A DNA stretch of 64,000 bases from an uncultured Geobacteraceae bacterium (GCA_903939115.1 CAJAFV010000026.1:1-64000); one strand, 5' to 3'; positions 17,926 to 26,669 are shown, counted from the stretch's first letter. A program made the numbers and translations. The notes: generated from the sequence alone by a model not told the origin.

Positions 17926-18948
17926 ATGAAAATTCTAACCGAAGCAAAACAAATACGTGAGGCACTCGAAGAGGTTGAACCATCACAAATTGCAGTTGCT
18001 TACGTAGGGGCCGACTGGGACGACTATATATCTGTAGACGACCTGGAAGAGATAATTGTTTCGCCTACCATAGGTTCAAACCCTAGAGCTATAGAATCAA
18101 TAATGAATATAAAAGGGCACGAAAATGTCTACTTCCTCAATGAACTCCATTCTAAAATTTACATTGGGTCTAATTCAGCATTAGTTGGCAGTTGCAACCT
18201 TACTTACAACGCATTGAGTGGAAATAGACTTTTAGAAGTGGCGATTCTCCTCGAGAATAATTCTTCAGTCAGTCAACTACTGGGCACATTCAACGATTAC
18301 AAAGAATCAGCAGAAATCCAATATCCCGATTTTGAATCCAAAATAGCACAGCTCAAAGTCCTAAAAGAAAAATGGGACGATTCTGTCCAGAATAGGTTGG
18401 TTACTGATAGTACCAGAATTCCTGAATTGTCTGAGTACTGTAGTAATTTAGATAAAATCCATATAGTTTGGTACGATATTGTTACCAATCTCAAACACGA
18501 TGAAATTACAATTTCTAAAGCTTTACCTGATCGGCAGGGCAAGACTATTGATGAATATTTTAATAATGATGACTTCGCATTTCTAGAGGAAGACGCCATA
18601 GAACCCGGTGATTGGATTTTATGCTGGTTGAGTACTAATAGTGGAAAGCCACGGGCTAATGGCAACATCAGTTGGGTGCATGTGGATCATGTTATACCTC
18701 GTGGATATGTTGACCCAACCGATGGTTGTTTTACGAAACTTGCTGCACAATCAAGCATTTTAGAGCCCCCAAACCCTCCCTTTAATCTTAGGAATCCAGC
18801 AACTAAACAAATTATTCGTGACGCACTGATACAACCACAATTTTACAAGCTAAGGCAACCTAGAGATCACTGGCCTCTTGCTCCGGCTGATGAAGTAACG
18901 CCTGAATTTATTAAGTATATAAAGGAACGGGCAATAGCGATCGGGTAG
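17926..18948 (+). CDS. Phospholipase D-family protein (single HKD motif)
   Basis: 340 aa. The motif HSKIYIGSNSALVGSCNLT (~75-95) is the HxK(x)4 signature of the PLD superfamily with its downstream Ser/Asn. Only one copy is seen, as in PLD-type nucleases that dimerise to build an active site. The C-terminal half, from ~165 on, is not recognised; it contains GDWILCWLSTN and a HVDHVIPRGYV segment. CGGAGGA precedes the ATG. It is likely a nuclease or phosphodiesterase. It lies inside the operator-defined module but has no operator of its own. Confidence 0.72.
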   Translation: MKILTEAKQIREALEEVEPSQIAVAYVGADWDDYISVDDLEEIIVSPTIGSNPRAIESIMNIKGHENVYFLNELHSKIYIGSNSALVGSCNLTYNALSGNRLLEVAILLENNSSVSQLLGTFNDYKESAEIQYPDFESKIAQLKVLKEKWDDSVQNRLVTDSTRIPELSEYCSNLDKIHIVWYDIVTNLKHDEITISKALPDRQGKTIDEYFNNDDFAFLEEDAIEPGDWILCWLSTNSGKPRANGNISWVHVDHVIPRGYVDPTDGCFTKLAAQSSILEPPNPPFNLRNPATKQIIRDALIQPQFYKLRQPRDHWPLAPADEVTPEFIKYIKERAIAIG

Positions 18949-19041
18949 GAGGCGGAATCCTTCCGCCGTCCTCCGTCACCACCGTGCGTATTGCGCCATT
19001 CAAGCCATGAACATGAATATCTGATGCCGGCGACATCATGA

Positions 19042-19389
19042 CTATGCCGACTCCACATCCTCGTCATTAACCTCGCAATCTTCGATCTCTCTTGCTTCAT
19101 CTGCATCAAACATAAACTGCTCCAACAACCTGCCGGGCACTCTGCGATATTTGCGGATGTCCCGCTCCCGAGCAACAAGAAAGAAATTGTTGAATGGCAA
19201 CAGGAAAAGATTGTGCTCGGAAAGATCAGCGCTGATTTCAGTTATGACAGTGTCTGTCAGCTTGGGAACTCCAGCCATCATGCGAAGTTCTGGCCACGTG
19301 ATACGGAAGGGTTCCTCTAAATCTCCTGCAAAAGTGTCTTCATACAGTTTGGAAAGACTCAGTGCCGTTGCTGTTGCTGAGTGTACCAT
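19042..19389 (-). CDS. Small acidic-tailed protein, paralogue A
   Basis: 115 aa. The start MVHSATATALSL follows AAGGAGGC. It is clearly related to the protein at 22798-23142: shared landmarks are LY, F-GD-EP, W-LR-AGV-LT and PFNNFFLV, then R-VP-RLLE and a Glu/Asp-rich tail. The middle may be a small winged-helix-like fold. Function unknown. Operator 3 lies 46 bp before the start, matching paralogue B (45 bp). Confidence 0.75.
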   Translation of the reverse strand: MVHSATATALSLSKLYEDTFAGDLEEPFRITWPELRMMAGVPKLTDTVITEISADLSEHNLFLLPFNNFFLVARERDIRKYRRVPGRLLEQFMFDADEAREIEDCEVNDEDVESA

Positions 19390-19434
19390 GGTCGTGCCTC
19401 CTTGATTTAGTGTTGAAGACACTATCTCATAGAC

Positions 19435-19455
19435 TCACGACAAATTGTGACGTGC
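19435..19455. promoter_or_regulatory. Operator 3, upstream of paralogue A
   Basis: On the minus strand: GCACGTCA-CAATT-TGTCGTGA. The -10-like GATAGT begins 9 nt past the site, the same offset as at operators 2, 4, 5 and 6. The gene starts 46 bp away. Confidence 0.7.
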
Positions 19456-19484
19456 AAGAACAGATAAAAATTATTTCCTGGCGA

Positions 19485-20093
19485 TCAAAATTCAGGTAAA
19501 TCATACACCTCTGCATCTTCATCCTTCTCTTCGCTTACATCCAGTATATTCCCGTCAATATCCATCCAAACCACCGACTTTTTGAAACCACAGAACCTGA
19601 TGCCGGGATCCTCTTTGTAGTCAATTACCAATGCCCCACCGCATGAATGGCGAAAGTTTTTTAAAATCAGTTCCGAACCGCTGATTGCCTCGTAATCGAC
19701 AAGTGTAATATCCGCTGTCCCGCAGGTAAGACAGTGCGGCGGTGTATGTCTTGCCTGTCTCCAGATGATCCGATTTTTCAGATCCTTGATATTACCTCCA
19801 TACCTCCTGGATCTGAGCAGCGGCTTACTGCTGCCAAACTTGCAATCAACGCTTTTTGGTATTGGTTGTGCGGATAATGGCCTGACACGTCTGTCATATT
19901 CAAACTGTAATTCAGCAAGATCAGGTAGAAACTCAATATACCGAATGGTCGCACACTGATTGCACCACGCAGTTGTGTGGTCGTACGTCACAATGTCATC
20001 ACCGACCCTACATTTGATAGTTATAGGGGCAAATATTTCATGATGCCTGTAATCGCAGCCATTACAGCGGATAATGATAGAATCAGTTGACAT
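19485..20093 (-). CDS. Zinc-ribbon protein of unknown function
   Basis: 202 aa. Cys pairs CNGC (near 10), CNQC (~44), CLTC (~121) and the later HSCGG and CGF suggest two zinc-binding ribbons. The C terminus is acidic. No catalytic motif is recognised. AGGAGGGG precedes the ATG. Operator 5 lies 55 bp upstream with a TTTACT hexamer at the standard offset. It may be a structural or nucleic-acid-binding part of the local module; this is inferred only from shared control. Confidence 0.7.
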   Translation of the reverse strand: MSTDSIIIRCNGCDYRHHEIFAPITIKCRVGDDIVTYDHTTAWCNQCATIRYIEFLPDLAELQFEYDRRVRPLSAQPIPKSVDCKFGSSKPLLRSRRYGGNIKDLKNRIIWRQARHTPPHCLTCGTADITLVDYEAISGSELILKNFRHSCGGALVIDYKEDPGIRFCGFKKSVVWMDIDGNILDVSEEKDEDAEVYDLPEF

Positions 20094-20147
20094 AGCATTC
20101 CCCTCCTGACCTCAGTATTATTGCAGCATCACCAGTAAATCACAGTA

Positions 20148-20168
20148 AGACGTCAGTTCTTGTCGTGC
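20148..20168. promoter_or_regulatory. Operator 5, upstream of the zinc-ribbon gene
   Basis: On the minus strand: GCACGACA-AGAAC-TGACGTCT, then TTTACT 9 nt past the site. With operator 6 (39 bp away, centre to centre) it makes a divergent control region for the zinc-ribbon gene and the FGE-type gene. Confidence 0.68.
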
Positions 20169-20186
20169 ATGATAGGTCCAAAATTT

Positions 20187-20207
20187 ACACGACGCGTTCT
20201 GTCGCTC
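20187..20207. promoter_or_regulatory. Operator 6, upstream of the FGE-sulfatase-type gene
   Basis: ACACGACG-CGTTC-TGTCGCTC, the weakest match of the six. Its geometry is strict: TATATA begins 9 nt past it and the gene starts 58 bp away, both identical to operator 2. Confidence 0.62.
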
Positions 20208-20264
20208 ATCTGCGGTATATAGGAAGAAAACTTCAGGTAATTTTGGGTTCCAAAGGAAGTCATC

Positions 20265-21803
20265 ATGTTTACAGAACCGCACATCAGCAAAAAAACACCA
20301 CTTAGAAAAGCACCTCAACAATCAACCTGCCCGGTTACCGGTATGAAATTTATTCAGGTTCCGGGCGGTATCTTTCAGATGGGCAATGTGTTTGCCACGG
20401 AAAGCCCTATAGATGATTATTATTTAGGTAATCCGGTACATTCAGTGGAAGTGGACGAATTCTACATGGCGAAATATCCGGTCATGCAGGCAGAGTGGGT
20501 GAAAATAATGGGTAATAATCCTTCGCAGGATGTTCTTGCAGACAATTACCCGGTAACGGGTGTCAGTTGGTTCAAAGCCCATGATTTCATCACGTGCCTG
20601 AACAGTCAGACCGGGCAGGCCTTTCGGTTGCCGTCCGAGGCTGAATGGGAGTATGCGGCTCGTAGTGGAGGAAAGATGGAACGTTGGGCCGGCACAAGTA
20701 ATGAAGAGGAGTTGGATGAGTATGTATGGCATAGTCGTCCATATGAAGGTACTCATCCGATAGGCATGCTAAAGCCGAATGGCCTTGGTTTATACGATAT
20801 GAGCGGCAACGTGTGGGAATGGTGCGAAGACAGGAATTTGCCATATTATGCAAAAAATCCGTTGGGACCGGGCCGAGGAGTACAGCGGGTTCTGCGCGGC
20901 TGTTGCAGCATAAACGAGCCTATGGAAATGCAGTTGGCAGATCGCTTTAATGCTGATCCTGATGAAACGTGCTTTGGGCCAGGATTTCGTCTGGCGCTAT
21001 CGGTAGCTGAAGTCGGAAAAACATGTCATTCTTTCAATGCTCCCCATTCTACTCTTCCGTCACACATAACCTGCCCGGCCACTGGTATGGAGTTTGTGTT
21101 GGTCAAAGGTGGCGAGTTTTTGATGGGGGATCTCTTTGCGGAAGGAGATGGCCGTGAACTGTATGGAGAGAGTTATTGCAGTGCCGACGAGTTGCCTCTG
21201 CATGAAGTCGAGCTGGCTGATTTCTCGATTGGCATGTATCCGGTAACGCAAGGGGAGTGGATCAAAATAATGGGTCAAAATCCTTCTCGATTTAACAGGA
21301 GAGCCCGTTATCCGGTAACGGATGTTAGTTGGTACGATACACAAGAATTCATAAAACGCCTCAATAGCCAGACCGGACGCACATACAGACTGCTGACCGA
21401 AGCGGAATGGGAATATGCCGCCCGCAGTGGCGGTAGAAAAGAACGGTGGGCTGGCACCAGTGACGAAGAGCAACTAGGTGAATATGCGTGGCATCATGGA
21501 AATCTACGTGATGGCATGCATCCGGTTGGCATGTTAAAGCCGAATGGCCTTGGTTTGTACGATATGTGCGGCAATGTGCTGGAATGGTGCCAGGATATTT
21601 TTGATTCGGATTATTATGCTGAAAGTCCACGCTGCAATCCACAGGGGCCGAGTTGTAGTAGAATCAAACATGAGACGCGGGTGGTGCGAGGCGGTTACTA
21701 CTACTTTCCGCCAAGCAGAATGCGAGTGGCATCCCGATTTTCAGAATTTCCAGGCATCAAAAGTTTCAAAAATGGCTTTCGGCTTGTACTATCTTCGCAC
21801 TAG
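20265..21803 (+). CDS. Tandem FGE-sulfatase (SUMF1-fold) protein
   Basis: 512 aa made of two homologous SUMF1/FGE-sulfatase domains (~25-250 and ~265-512). Each begins with a TCPVTGMKF/TCPATGMEF stretch and has FRLPSEAEWEYAARSGG (or YRLLTEAEWEYAARSGG), then PNGLGLYDMSGNVWEW (or MCGNVLEW). The second ends in VVRGGYYY and FRLVLSS. No signal peptide. These folds bind or modify peptides and occur as sensor or effector modules in bacterial conflict proteins and in variable-protein systems. The two copies differ enough to be an old duplication. The first has RGCC where RGG is usual. Operator 6 controls it. Confidence 0.85.
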   Translation: MFTEPHISKKTPLRKAPQQSTCPVTGMKFIQVPGGIFQMGNVFATESPIDDYYLGNPVHSVEVDEFYMAKYPVMQAEWVKIMGNNPSQDVLADNYPVTGVSWFKAHDFITCLNSQTGQAFRLPSEAEWEYAARSGGKMERWAGTSNEEELDEYVWHSRPYEGTHPIGMLKPNGLGLYDMSGNVWEWCEDRNLPYYAKNPLGPGRGVQRVLRGCCSINEPMEMQLADRFNADPDETCFGPGFRLALSVAEVGKTCHSFNAPHSTLPSHITCPATGMEFVLVKGGEFLMGDLFAEGDGRELYGESYCSADELPLHEVELADFSIGMYPVTQGEWIKIMGQNPSRFNRRARYPVTDVSWYDTQEFIKRLNSQTGRTYRLLTEAEWEYAARSGGRKERWAGTSDEEQLGEYAWHHGNLRDGMHPVGMLKPNGLGLYDMCGNVLEWCQDIFDSDYYAESPRCNPQGPSCSRIKHETRVVRGGYYYFPPSRMRVASRFSEFPGIKSFKNGFRLVLSSH

Positions 21804-21872
21804 ATTTGATTCGGCGACACACCAAGCAGCCGTTCAATTTATCGTTGAACGGCTGCTATTGACCAGAGACCT

Positions 21873-22811
21873 CTATACATCGCTACTCGGTAAGCCACGA
21901 GCCGTCAGATTTTTAAAACTCATGGTATCCCCAGAATAGGCAAGGTAAACCGTACCGATTGCACCGCTCCTCTGTTTAGCAATGATAATCTCGGCATTAT
22001 TTTCATGACCACGTGTGCAGGAGCCATCACGCTTCCGGCATTTTGTGCAATATACCGACTCTCGGTAGACGAACAGTATGGCATCAGCATCATTTTCAAG
22101 TGAGCCAGCTTCTCTCAAATCGCTCAATTCAGGTCGCCGTTTATTTTTCTTGAGCTTTTTAAGATTTCTATGCAGTTGGGAAAGAACTATGATCGAGATA
22201 TTAAGCTCCCGTGCCAGAGATTTCAGCGAACGCGAAACATTTGATATTTCTTCCTGGCTTAATACTGCCCTGGATTCATCTCTCATGAGTTGCAGATAGT
22301 CTATGATGATGAGCCCGACATTATGATCTGTTTTCAAGTGTCTCACTTTTGTCAGTAACTCATTGATGCCAATGCCGGCAGTATCATCAATATAGATTTC
22401 ACCCCGCCGCAGCGACTCTTTCGCACCATCCAGCTTTAGTAAATCTGTATCATTGAGATGCCCGGTCCTCATTCTTCCGTAACTGATGCCAGCAGTAGCC
22501 GAAAACAGGCGCATAACGAGCTGCTCTTTTGGTATTTCCAGAGAGAAGATTGCCGAAGCTACTTTTGGGGTTCTTTTCACACTCAGGAAGTGAGCAATAT
22601 TCAAAGCCAGAGTGCTCTTTCCCATTGATGGCCGTGATGCAATGACTATCAGCTCACCAGGGTGAAGTCCACCAGCTATGCAGTCTAATTCAACAAAACC
22701 AGTCGGGTAACCTGTGACAAGCTCTGTTCTCGAATGCAGTTTATGAATAGTCTCATAGGTGTCATCTATAAGTTCATGCAACGGATAATGTTCCCGATTA
22801 TACGTCATCAT
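21873..22811 (-). CDS. DnaB-type helicase domain without N-terminal domain
   Basis: 312 aa against ~450-470 for DnaB. The chain begins in the linker helix and enters the RecA-like helicase domain at TGYPTGFVELD. Walker A is ASRPSMGKSTLALN, Walker B LIIIDYLQLM, and the H-motif VLSQLHRNL and REAGSLENDADAILFVYR follow. The DnaB N-terminal domain, needed for ring assembly and primase contact, is missing. A Cys pair set (CTKC, then a further Cys) in the last third is an unusual insertion that might bind zinc. The start overlaps the end of paralogue B, so the two are cotranscribed from operator 4. ATP hydrolysis is plausible; loading as a normal replicative hexamer is doubtful. Confidence 0.87.
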   Translation of the reverse strand: MMTYNREHYPLHELIDDTYETIHKLHSRTELVTGYPTGFVELDCIAGGLHPGELIVIASRPSMGKSTLALNIAHFLSVKRTPKVASAIFSLEIPKEQLVMRLFSATAGISYGRMRTGHLNDTDLLKLDGAKESLRRGEIYIDDTAGIGINELLTKVRHLKTDHNVGLIIIDYLQLMRDESRAVLSQEEISNVSRSLKSLARELNISIIVLSQLHRNLKKLKKNKRRPELSDLREAGSLENDADAILFVYRESVYCTKCRKRDGSCTRGHENNAEIIIAKQRSGAIGTVYLAYSGDTMSFKNLTARGLPSSDV

Positions 22812-23142
22812 CTTCGATCTCTTGATCGCCATCGTCATCTAACAATGTTTCACCAGTAACCGCTAAATACGATTCAACAAGACGTGCTGGTACCTTCCGT
22901 GTCCGACGATAATTTGCTTCCATACACACCAGCAAGAAGTTATCAAAAGGTACGAGAGCATAACCAGAATCAAGCATAAGTTTACCGACGTTAGCGATAA
23001 TATCACCAGTTAACCGCTCGACACCGGCTATACCTCTGAGTTGATCCCAGCCTATTTGGTAAGGTTCACATTCGTCACCGCTGAATTCCTCATCATAAAG
23101 TTCCCTGAGAATACTTGCTGTTTCTGCTGTTGCTCGTGCCAT
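22798..23142 (-). CDS. Small acidic-tailed protein, paralogue B
   Basis: 114 aa. The start MARATAETASIL follows AAGGAGGCC, nearly the same leader as paralogue A at 19389. Shared residues run through the whole chain (LY, F-GD-EP, W-LRGIAGV-RLT, LVPFDNFLLV, R-VPARLVE) and the C terminus is almost only Asp and Glu. Function unknown. It is coupled to the DnaB-like gene. An acidic tail of this kind can mimic DNA or bind a basic partner, but this is speculation. Confidence 0.75.
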   Translation of the reverse strand: MARATAETASILRELYDEEFSGDECEPYQIGWDQLRGIAGVERLTGDIIANVGKLMLDSGYALVPFDNFLLVCMEANYRRTRKVPARLVESYLAVTGETLLDDDGDQEIEDDDV

Positions 23143-23186
23143 GGCTGGCCTCCTTAGATTTGTATTAAGGTCATTATGGCATAGCA

Positions 23187-23207
23187 ACACGACAGTTCGT
23201 GACGTGC
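23187..23207. promoter_or_regulatory. Operator 4, upstream of paralogue B and the DnaB-like gene
   Basis: On the minus strand: GCACGTCA-CGAAC-TGTCGTGT. CATAAT begins 9 nt past the site. The gene starts 45 bp away. It shares the CTATGnnATARTG segment after the site with operator 3. Confidence 0.7.
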
Positions 23208-23564
23208 AATATTCATTGCTATATTTTTGTCTGCGAAACTTAATCAGAAGTAAAATGAGGTAGGCTGAAACACTATATCCGGCGCTGTCCTCATATAACC
23301 AGTGATCAGAACTCTTTATGAAAGCCAAAGGTACCCTTTTGATTTTGGCTCTATAATAAGGCCGATATTCACGGGGTACAGAAGGAGTTTCCTGATAAAT
23401 TATGAGGACATTTCATCTGATGACATGTTCTTGCTGACTCGTGTCCCGTGTTTTCAGCAAACATAGATACCGCCGTAACCGCTTTAATGAAGAGGGTTTC
23501 CGATGGCTAATGGCGTTATGATCTGGTATGTATACCGTGCTCATATCATGACGAAGCAGGCAAA

Positions 23565-25049
23565 ATGACAATCTCCCTCTCACAACTCGAAAACCACCTT
23601 TGGGAATCAGCCAACATCCTCCGTGGTCCGGTAGATGCCGCTGATTTCAAGACCTACATTTTCCCTCTCCTGTTTTTCAAACGGATCTGCGATGTCTGGG
23701 ATGAAGAGTATCAGGAGATCGCCGAGGAAATGGGCGACGCTGAGCTTGCCATGTTTCCAGAGTCACACCGGTTTCAGGTCACTGAAGGGTGTCACTGGCG
23801 GGATGTGCGGGAAACGCCGATTAATGTCGGTACGGCATTACAGCGAGCATTGCGGGAGATTGAGAAAGCCAACCCCAACACTCTGTATGGTGTTTTTGGT
23901 GATGCACAGTGGACTAACAAAGACCGTCTCACCGATGCACTACTTAAAGACCTGATTGAACATTTTTCCCAACTATCGCTTGGCAACAAGCATGTAGCCT
24001 CAGATATCCTGGGTGATGCCTATGAATATCTGATCAAGAAGTTTGCCGATGCCACCAACAAAAAAGCCGGTGAGTTCTATACCCCGCGCAGCGTTGTCAG
24101 GCTCATGGCGAATATGCTTGATCCCAAAGAAGGCGAAACCATTTACGATCCCGCTTGCGGAACTGGCGGTATGCTGCTCGCTGCACTTCAGCATGTCCAT
24201 GAAAAGCATGGCGATACGAAACGTCTCTGGGGCAAGCTATTTGGGCAGGAGAAAAACCTTACGACGTCATCTATTGCTCGCATGAACCTGTTTCTGCATG
24301 GCATCGAAGATTTTCAGATTGTTCGTGGCGATACACTGCGCAATCCTGCGTTCTTTGAAGGTGATCACTTGGCCACATTTGATTGCGTCATTGCCAATCC
24401 GCCTTTTTCTTTAGAAAAATGGGGAGAGGAAGTCTGGCAAAATGACCCGTTTGGCCGTAACTTCGCCGGCATGCCACCTTCAAGCAGTGGTGACTTTGCC
24501 TGGGTACAGCACATGGTTAAATCCATGGCCGAAGTAACAGGGCGTATGGCAGTAGTGTTACCGCAAGGAGCTTTGTTCCGTAAAGGAGCTGAAGGGGATA
24601 TACGGCGTAAGTTGTTAGAACTGGATCTAATAGAAGGTGTTATCGGACTTGCACCGAATCTGTTTTACGGAACCGGCCTTGCTGCCTGTATCCTTGTCTT
24701 GCGAAAACGAAAAGCCTCAGCCCGTAAGGGCAAAGTTATGATTGCCGACGCCTCAAGCCTGTTCCGAAAAGGTAGAGCCCAAAATTACATGGAGCCCGAG
24801 CATGGAGCGGAGATCCTGAACTGGTTCCAGCAGTTCACCGATGTCCAGGATCGAGTGCGCATTGTCAGTACTGATGAGATCAAGGCGGAAGAGTGGACGC
24901 TTAATATTTCTCGATTCGTGCTGCCGCCGCTTAACGAGGACATTCCGCCACTGCCTCAGGCCATAGAAGATTTTAAATCCGCCTTAGAGCGATGCCGGGA
25001 AGCCGAAGCCCGCCTGAATACGCTTATGACCGAAGGTGGGTGGCTGTAG
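23565..25049 (+). CDS. hsdM: Type I restriction-modification DNA methyltransferase subunit, first copy
   Basis: 494 aa. The N-terminal helical HsdM_N region opens with LENHLWESANILRG. The adenine methyltransferase domain has the SAM loop YDPACGTGGML and the catalytic NPPF (IANPPFSLEKWG). HsdM with HsdS methylates adenine in a bipartite target and protects host DNA from HsdR. A second, divergent HsdM follows directly. Both keep their catalytic motifs, so neither is an obvious pseudogene. Confidence 0.93.
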   Translation: MTISLSQLENHLWESANILRGPVDAADFKTYIFPLLFFKRICDVWDEEYQEIAEEMGDAELAMFPESHRFQVTEGCHWRDVRETPINVGTALQRALREIEKANPNTLYGVFGDAQWTNKDRLTDALLKDLIEHFSQLSLGNKHVASDILGDAYEYLIKKFADATNKKAGEFYTPRSVVRLMANMLDPKEGETIYDPACGTGGMLLAALQHVHEKHGDTKRLWGKLFGQEKNLTTSSIARMNLFLHGIEDFQIVRGDTLRNPAFFEGDHLATFDCVIANPPFSLEKWGEEVWQNDPFGRNFAGMPPSSSGDFAWVQHMVKSMAEVTGRMAVVLPQGALFRKGAEGDIRRKLLELDLIEGVIGLAPNLFYGTGLAACILVLRKRKASARKGKVMIADASSLFRKGRAQNYMEPEHGAEILNWFQQFTDVQDRVRIVSTDEIKAEEWTLNISRFVLPPLNEDIPPLPQAIEDFKSALERCREAEARLNTLMTEGGWL

Positions 25050-26572
25050 TGAGTAACCGCATTTCCCAACAAGAACTGGAAACATACCTCTGGGGTGCAG
25101 CTACGCTTCTGCGCGGCCTGATTGATGCCGGTGACTACAAGCAGTTTATCTTCCCGCTATTGTTCTTCAAGCGCGTATCCGACGTGTATGACGAGGAGTA
25201 CCTGCGCTCAGTTGCCGAATCAGGTGGTGACTTTGCCGAGAATCATCGTTTCCAGATTCCAACCGGCTCCCATTGGAATGATGTCCGTCAGGCCCCCAAG
25301 AATCTCGGCATGACTATACAGTCCGCCATCCGGACACTTGAAGCTGCCAATCCTGATCTGTTGACAGGGATCTTTGGTGACGCTGCTTGGACTAACAAAG
25401 AACGGCTGCCAGACGAAACCCTCAAGGACTTGATTGAACACTTTTCAACTCAGACACTTTCAGTTGCTAACGTGCCGGAAGATGAGCTTGGTAATGCCTA
25501 CGAGTTTCTGATCAAGAAATTCGCTGATGACTCCGGTCATACAGCGGCAGAGTTCTATACTAACCGCACCGTTGTCCATCTCATGACACAACTGCTTGAC
25601 CCACAACCGGGTGAATCAATCTATGACCCTACCTGTGGCACTGGTGGCATGCTCTTGTCTGCTTTGGCAGAGGTAAAGCGCTCAGGTGGCGAATTTCGTA
25701 CCCTCAAGCTTTATGGCCAGGAGCGTAACCTGATGACATCCGGTATTGCGCGGATGAATCTCTTTCTTCATGGGATTGAAGATTTTCAGATTGCTCGCGG
25801 GGATACACTGTCCGAGCCCAAGCTTATCGAAGACGACCGACTCAAGCACTTTGATGTGATTCTGGCAAACCCACCTTATTCAATTAAACAATGGGATCGT
25901 GCCGCTTTTGAATCTGATAAATGGGGCCGTAACTTCCTTGGCACCCCACCTCAAGGGCGGGCAGATTACGCGTTCTTCCAGCACATCCTGAAGAGCCTTA
26001 CTAACAAGGGGCGCTGTGCTGTTCTCTGGCCCCACGGCGTGCTGTTCCGTAACGAGGAACTGGAAATGCGTTCCAAGATGGTAGCGCAGGATCTTGTTGA
26101 AGCGGTTATCGGCCTTGGGCCAAACCTCTTTTATAACTCTCCGATGGAATCATGTATCGTTGTCTGCAGCCGCAACAAACGACCGGAGCGCAAAGGCAAG
26201 GTGCTTTTCATTGATGCCCTCAACGCTGTTACCCGCGAGCGGGCGCAAAGCTTTCTCAAGCCGGAGCATCAGGAACATATCCTAGGATCTTTCCGCGCTT
26301 TTCAAGATGAAGCAGGATTCTCCCACCTGGCAACCATTGAGGAAATTGCTGCCAACAATGCCAATCTGTCTATCCCACTCTATGTGCGTAAGCATGATGC
26401 TACAATCAATGGTGAAAACACCCAGAGCTTAAAGTCAGTATGGGAACAATGGCAAAGCGGCGGCCATGATTTTTGGCAACAGATGGATAATCTGGCTGAA
26501 ACACTGGATTCACTATCAATTAAGAAAGATCCGTGTGGGAGTAAAGACTGCAAGGCTGAACTTGCAACCTAA
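25049..26572 (+). CDS. hsdM: Type I restriction-modification DNA methyltransferase subunit, second copy
   Basis: 507 aa from a GTG that overlaps the previous stop by one base (TAGTG); the following VSNRISQQELETYLWGAA matches the start of the first copy. An ATG 57 bp upstream is possible but overlaps more. SAM loop YDPTCGTGGML, catalytic NPPY (LANPPYSIKQWD). The two HsdM proteins are alike over their whole length but clearly diverged. A hetero-M1M2S enzyme or two alternative M subunits for one HsdS are both possible. Confidence 0.9.
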   Translation: MSNRISQQELETYLWGAATLLRGLIDAGDYKQFIFPLLFFKRVSDVYDEEYLRSVAESGGDFAENHRFQIPTGSHWNDVRQAPKNLGMTIQSAIRTLEAANPDLLTGIFGDAAWTNKERLPDETLKDLIEHFSTQTLSVANVPEDELGNAYEFLIKKFADDSGHTAAEFYTNRTVVHLMTQLLDPQPGESIYDPTCGTGGMLLSALAEVKRSGGEFRTLKLYGQERNLMTSGIARMNLFLHGIEDFQIARGDTLSEPKLIEDDRLKHFDVILANPPYSIKQWDRAAFESDKWGRNFLGTPPQGRADYAFFQHILKSLTNKGRCAVLWPHGVLFRNEELEMRSKMVAQDLVEAVIGLGPNLFYNSPMESCIVVCSRNKRPERKGKVLFIDALNAVTRERAQSFLKPEHQEHILGSFRAFQDEAGFSHLATIEEIAANNANLSIPLYVRKHDATINGENTQSLKSVWEQWQSGGHDFWQQMDNLAETLDSLSIKKDPCGSKDCKAELAT

Positions 26573-26669
26573 TACCAGTCGAGCATGCAACCTTGCTTCA
26601 GTTTTTAATTGCTATGTTTAAAAAAGTGTTTACCTTTTTGGTTAATTGTTTTATACAAGGGCCTCTTGA

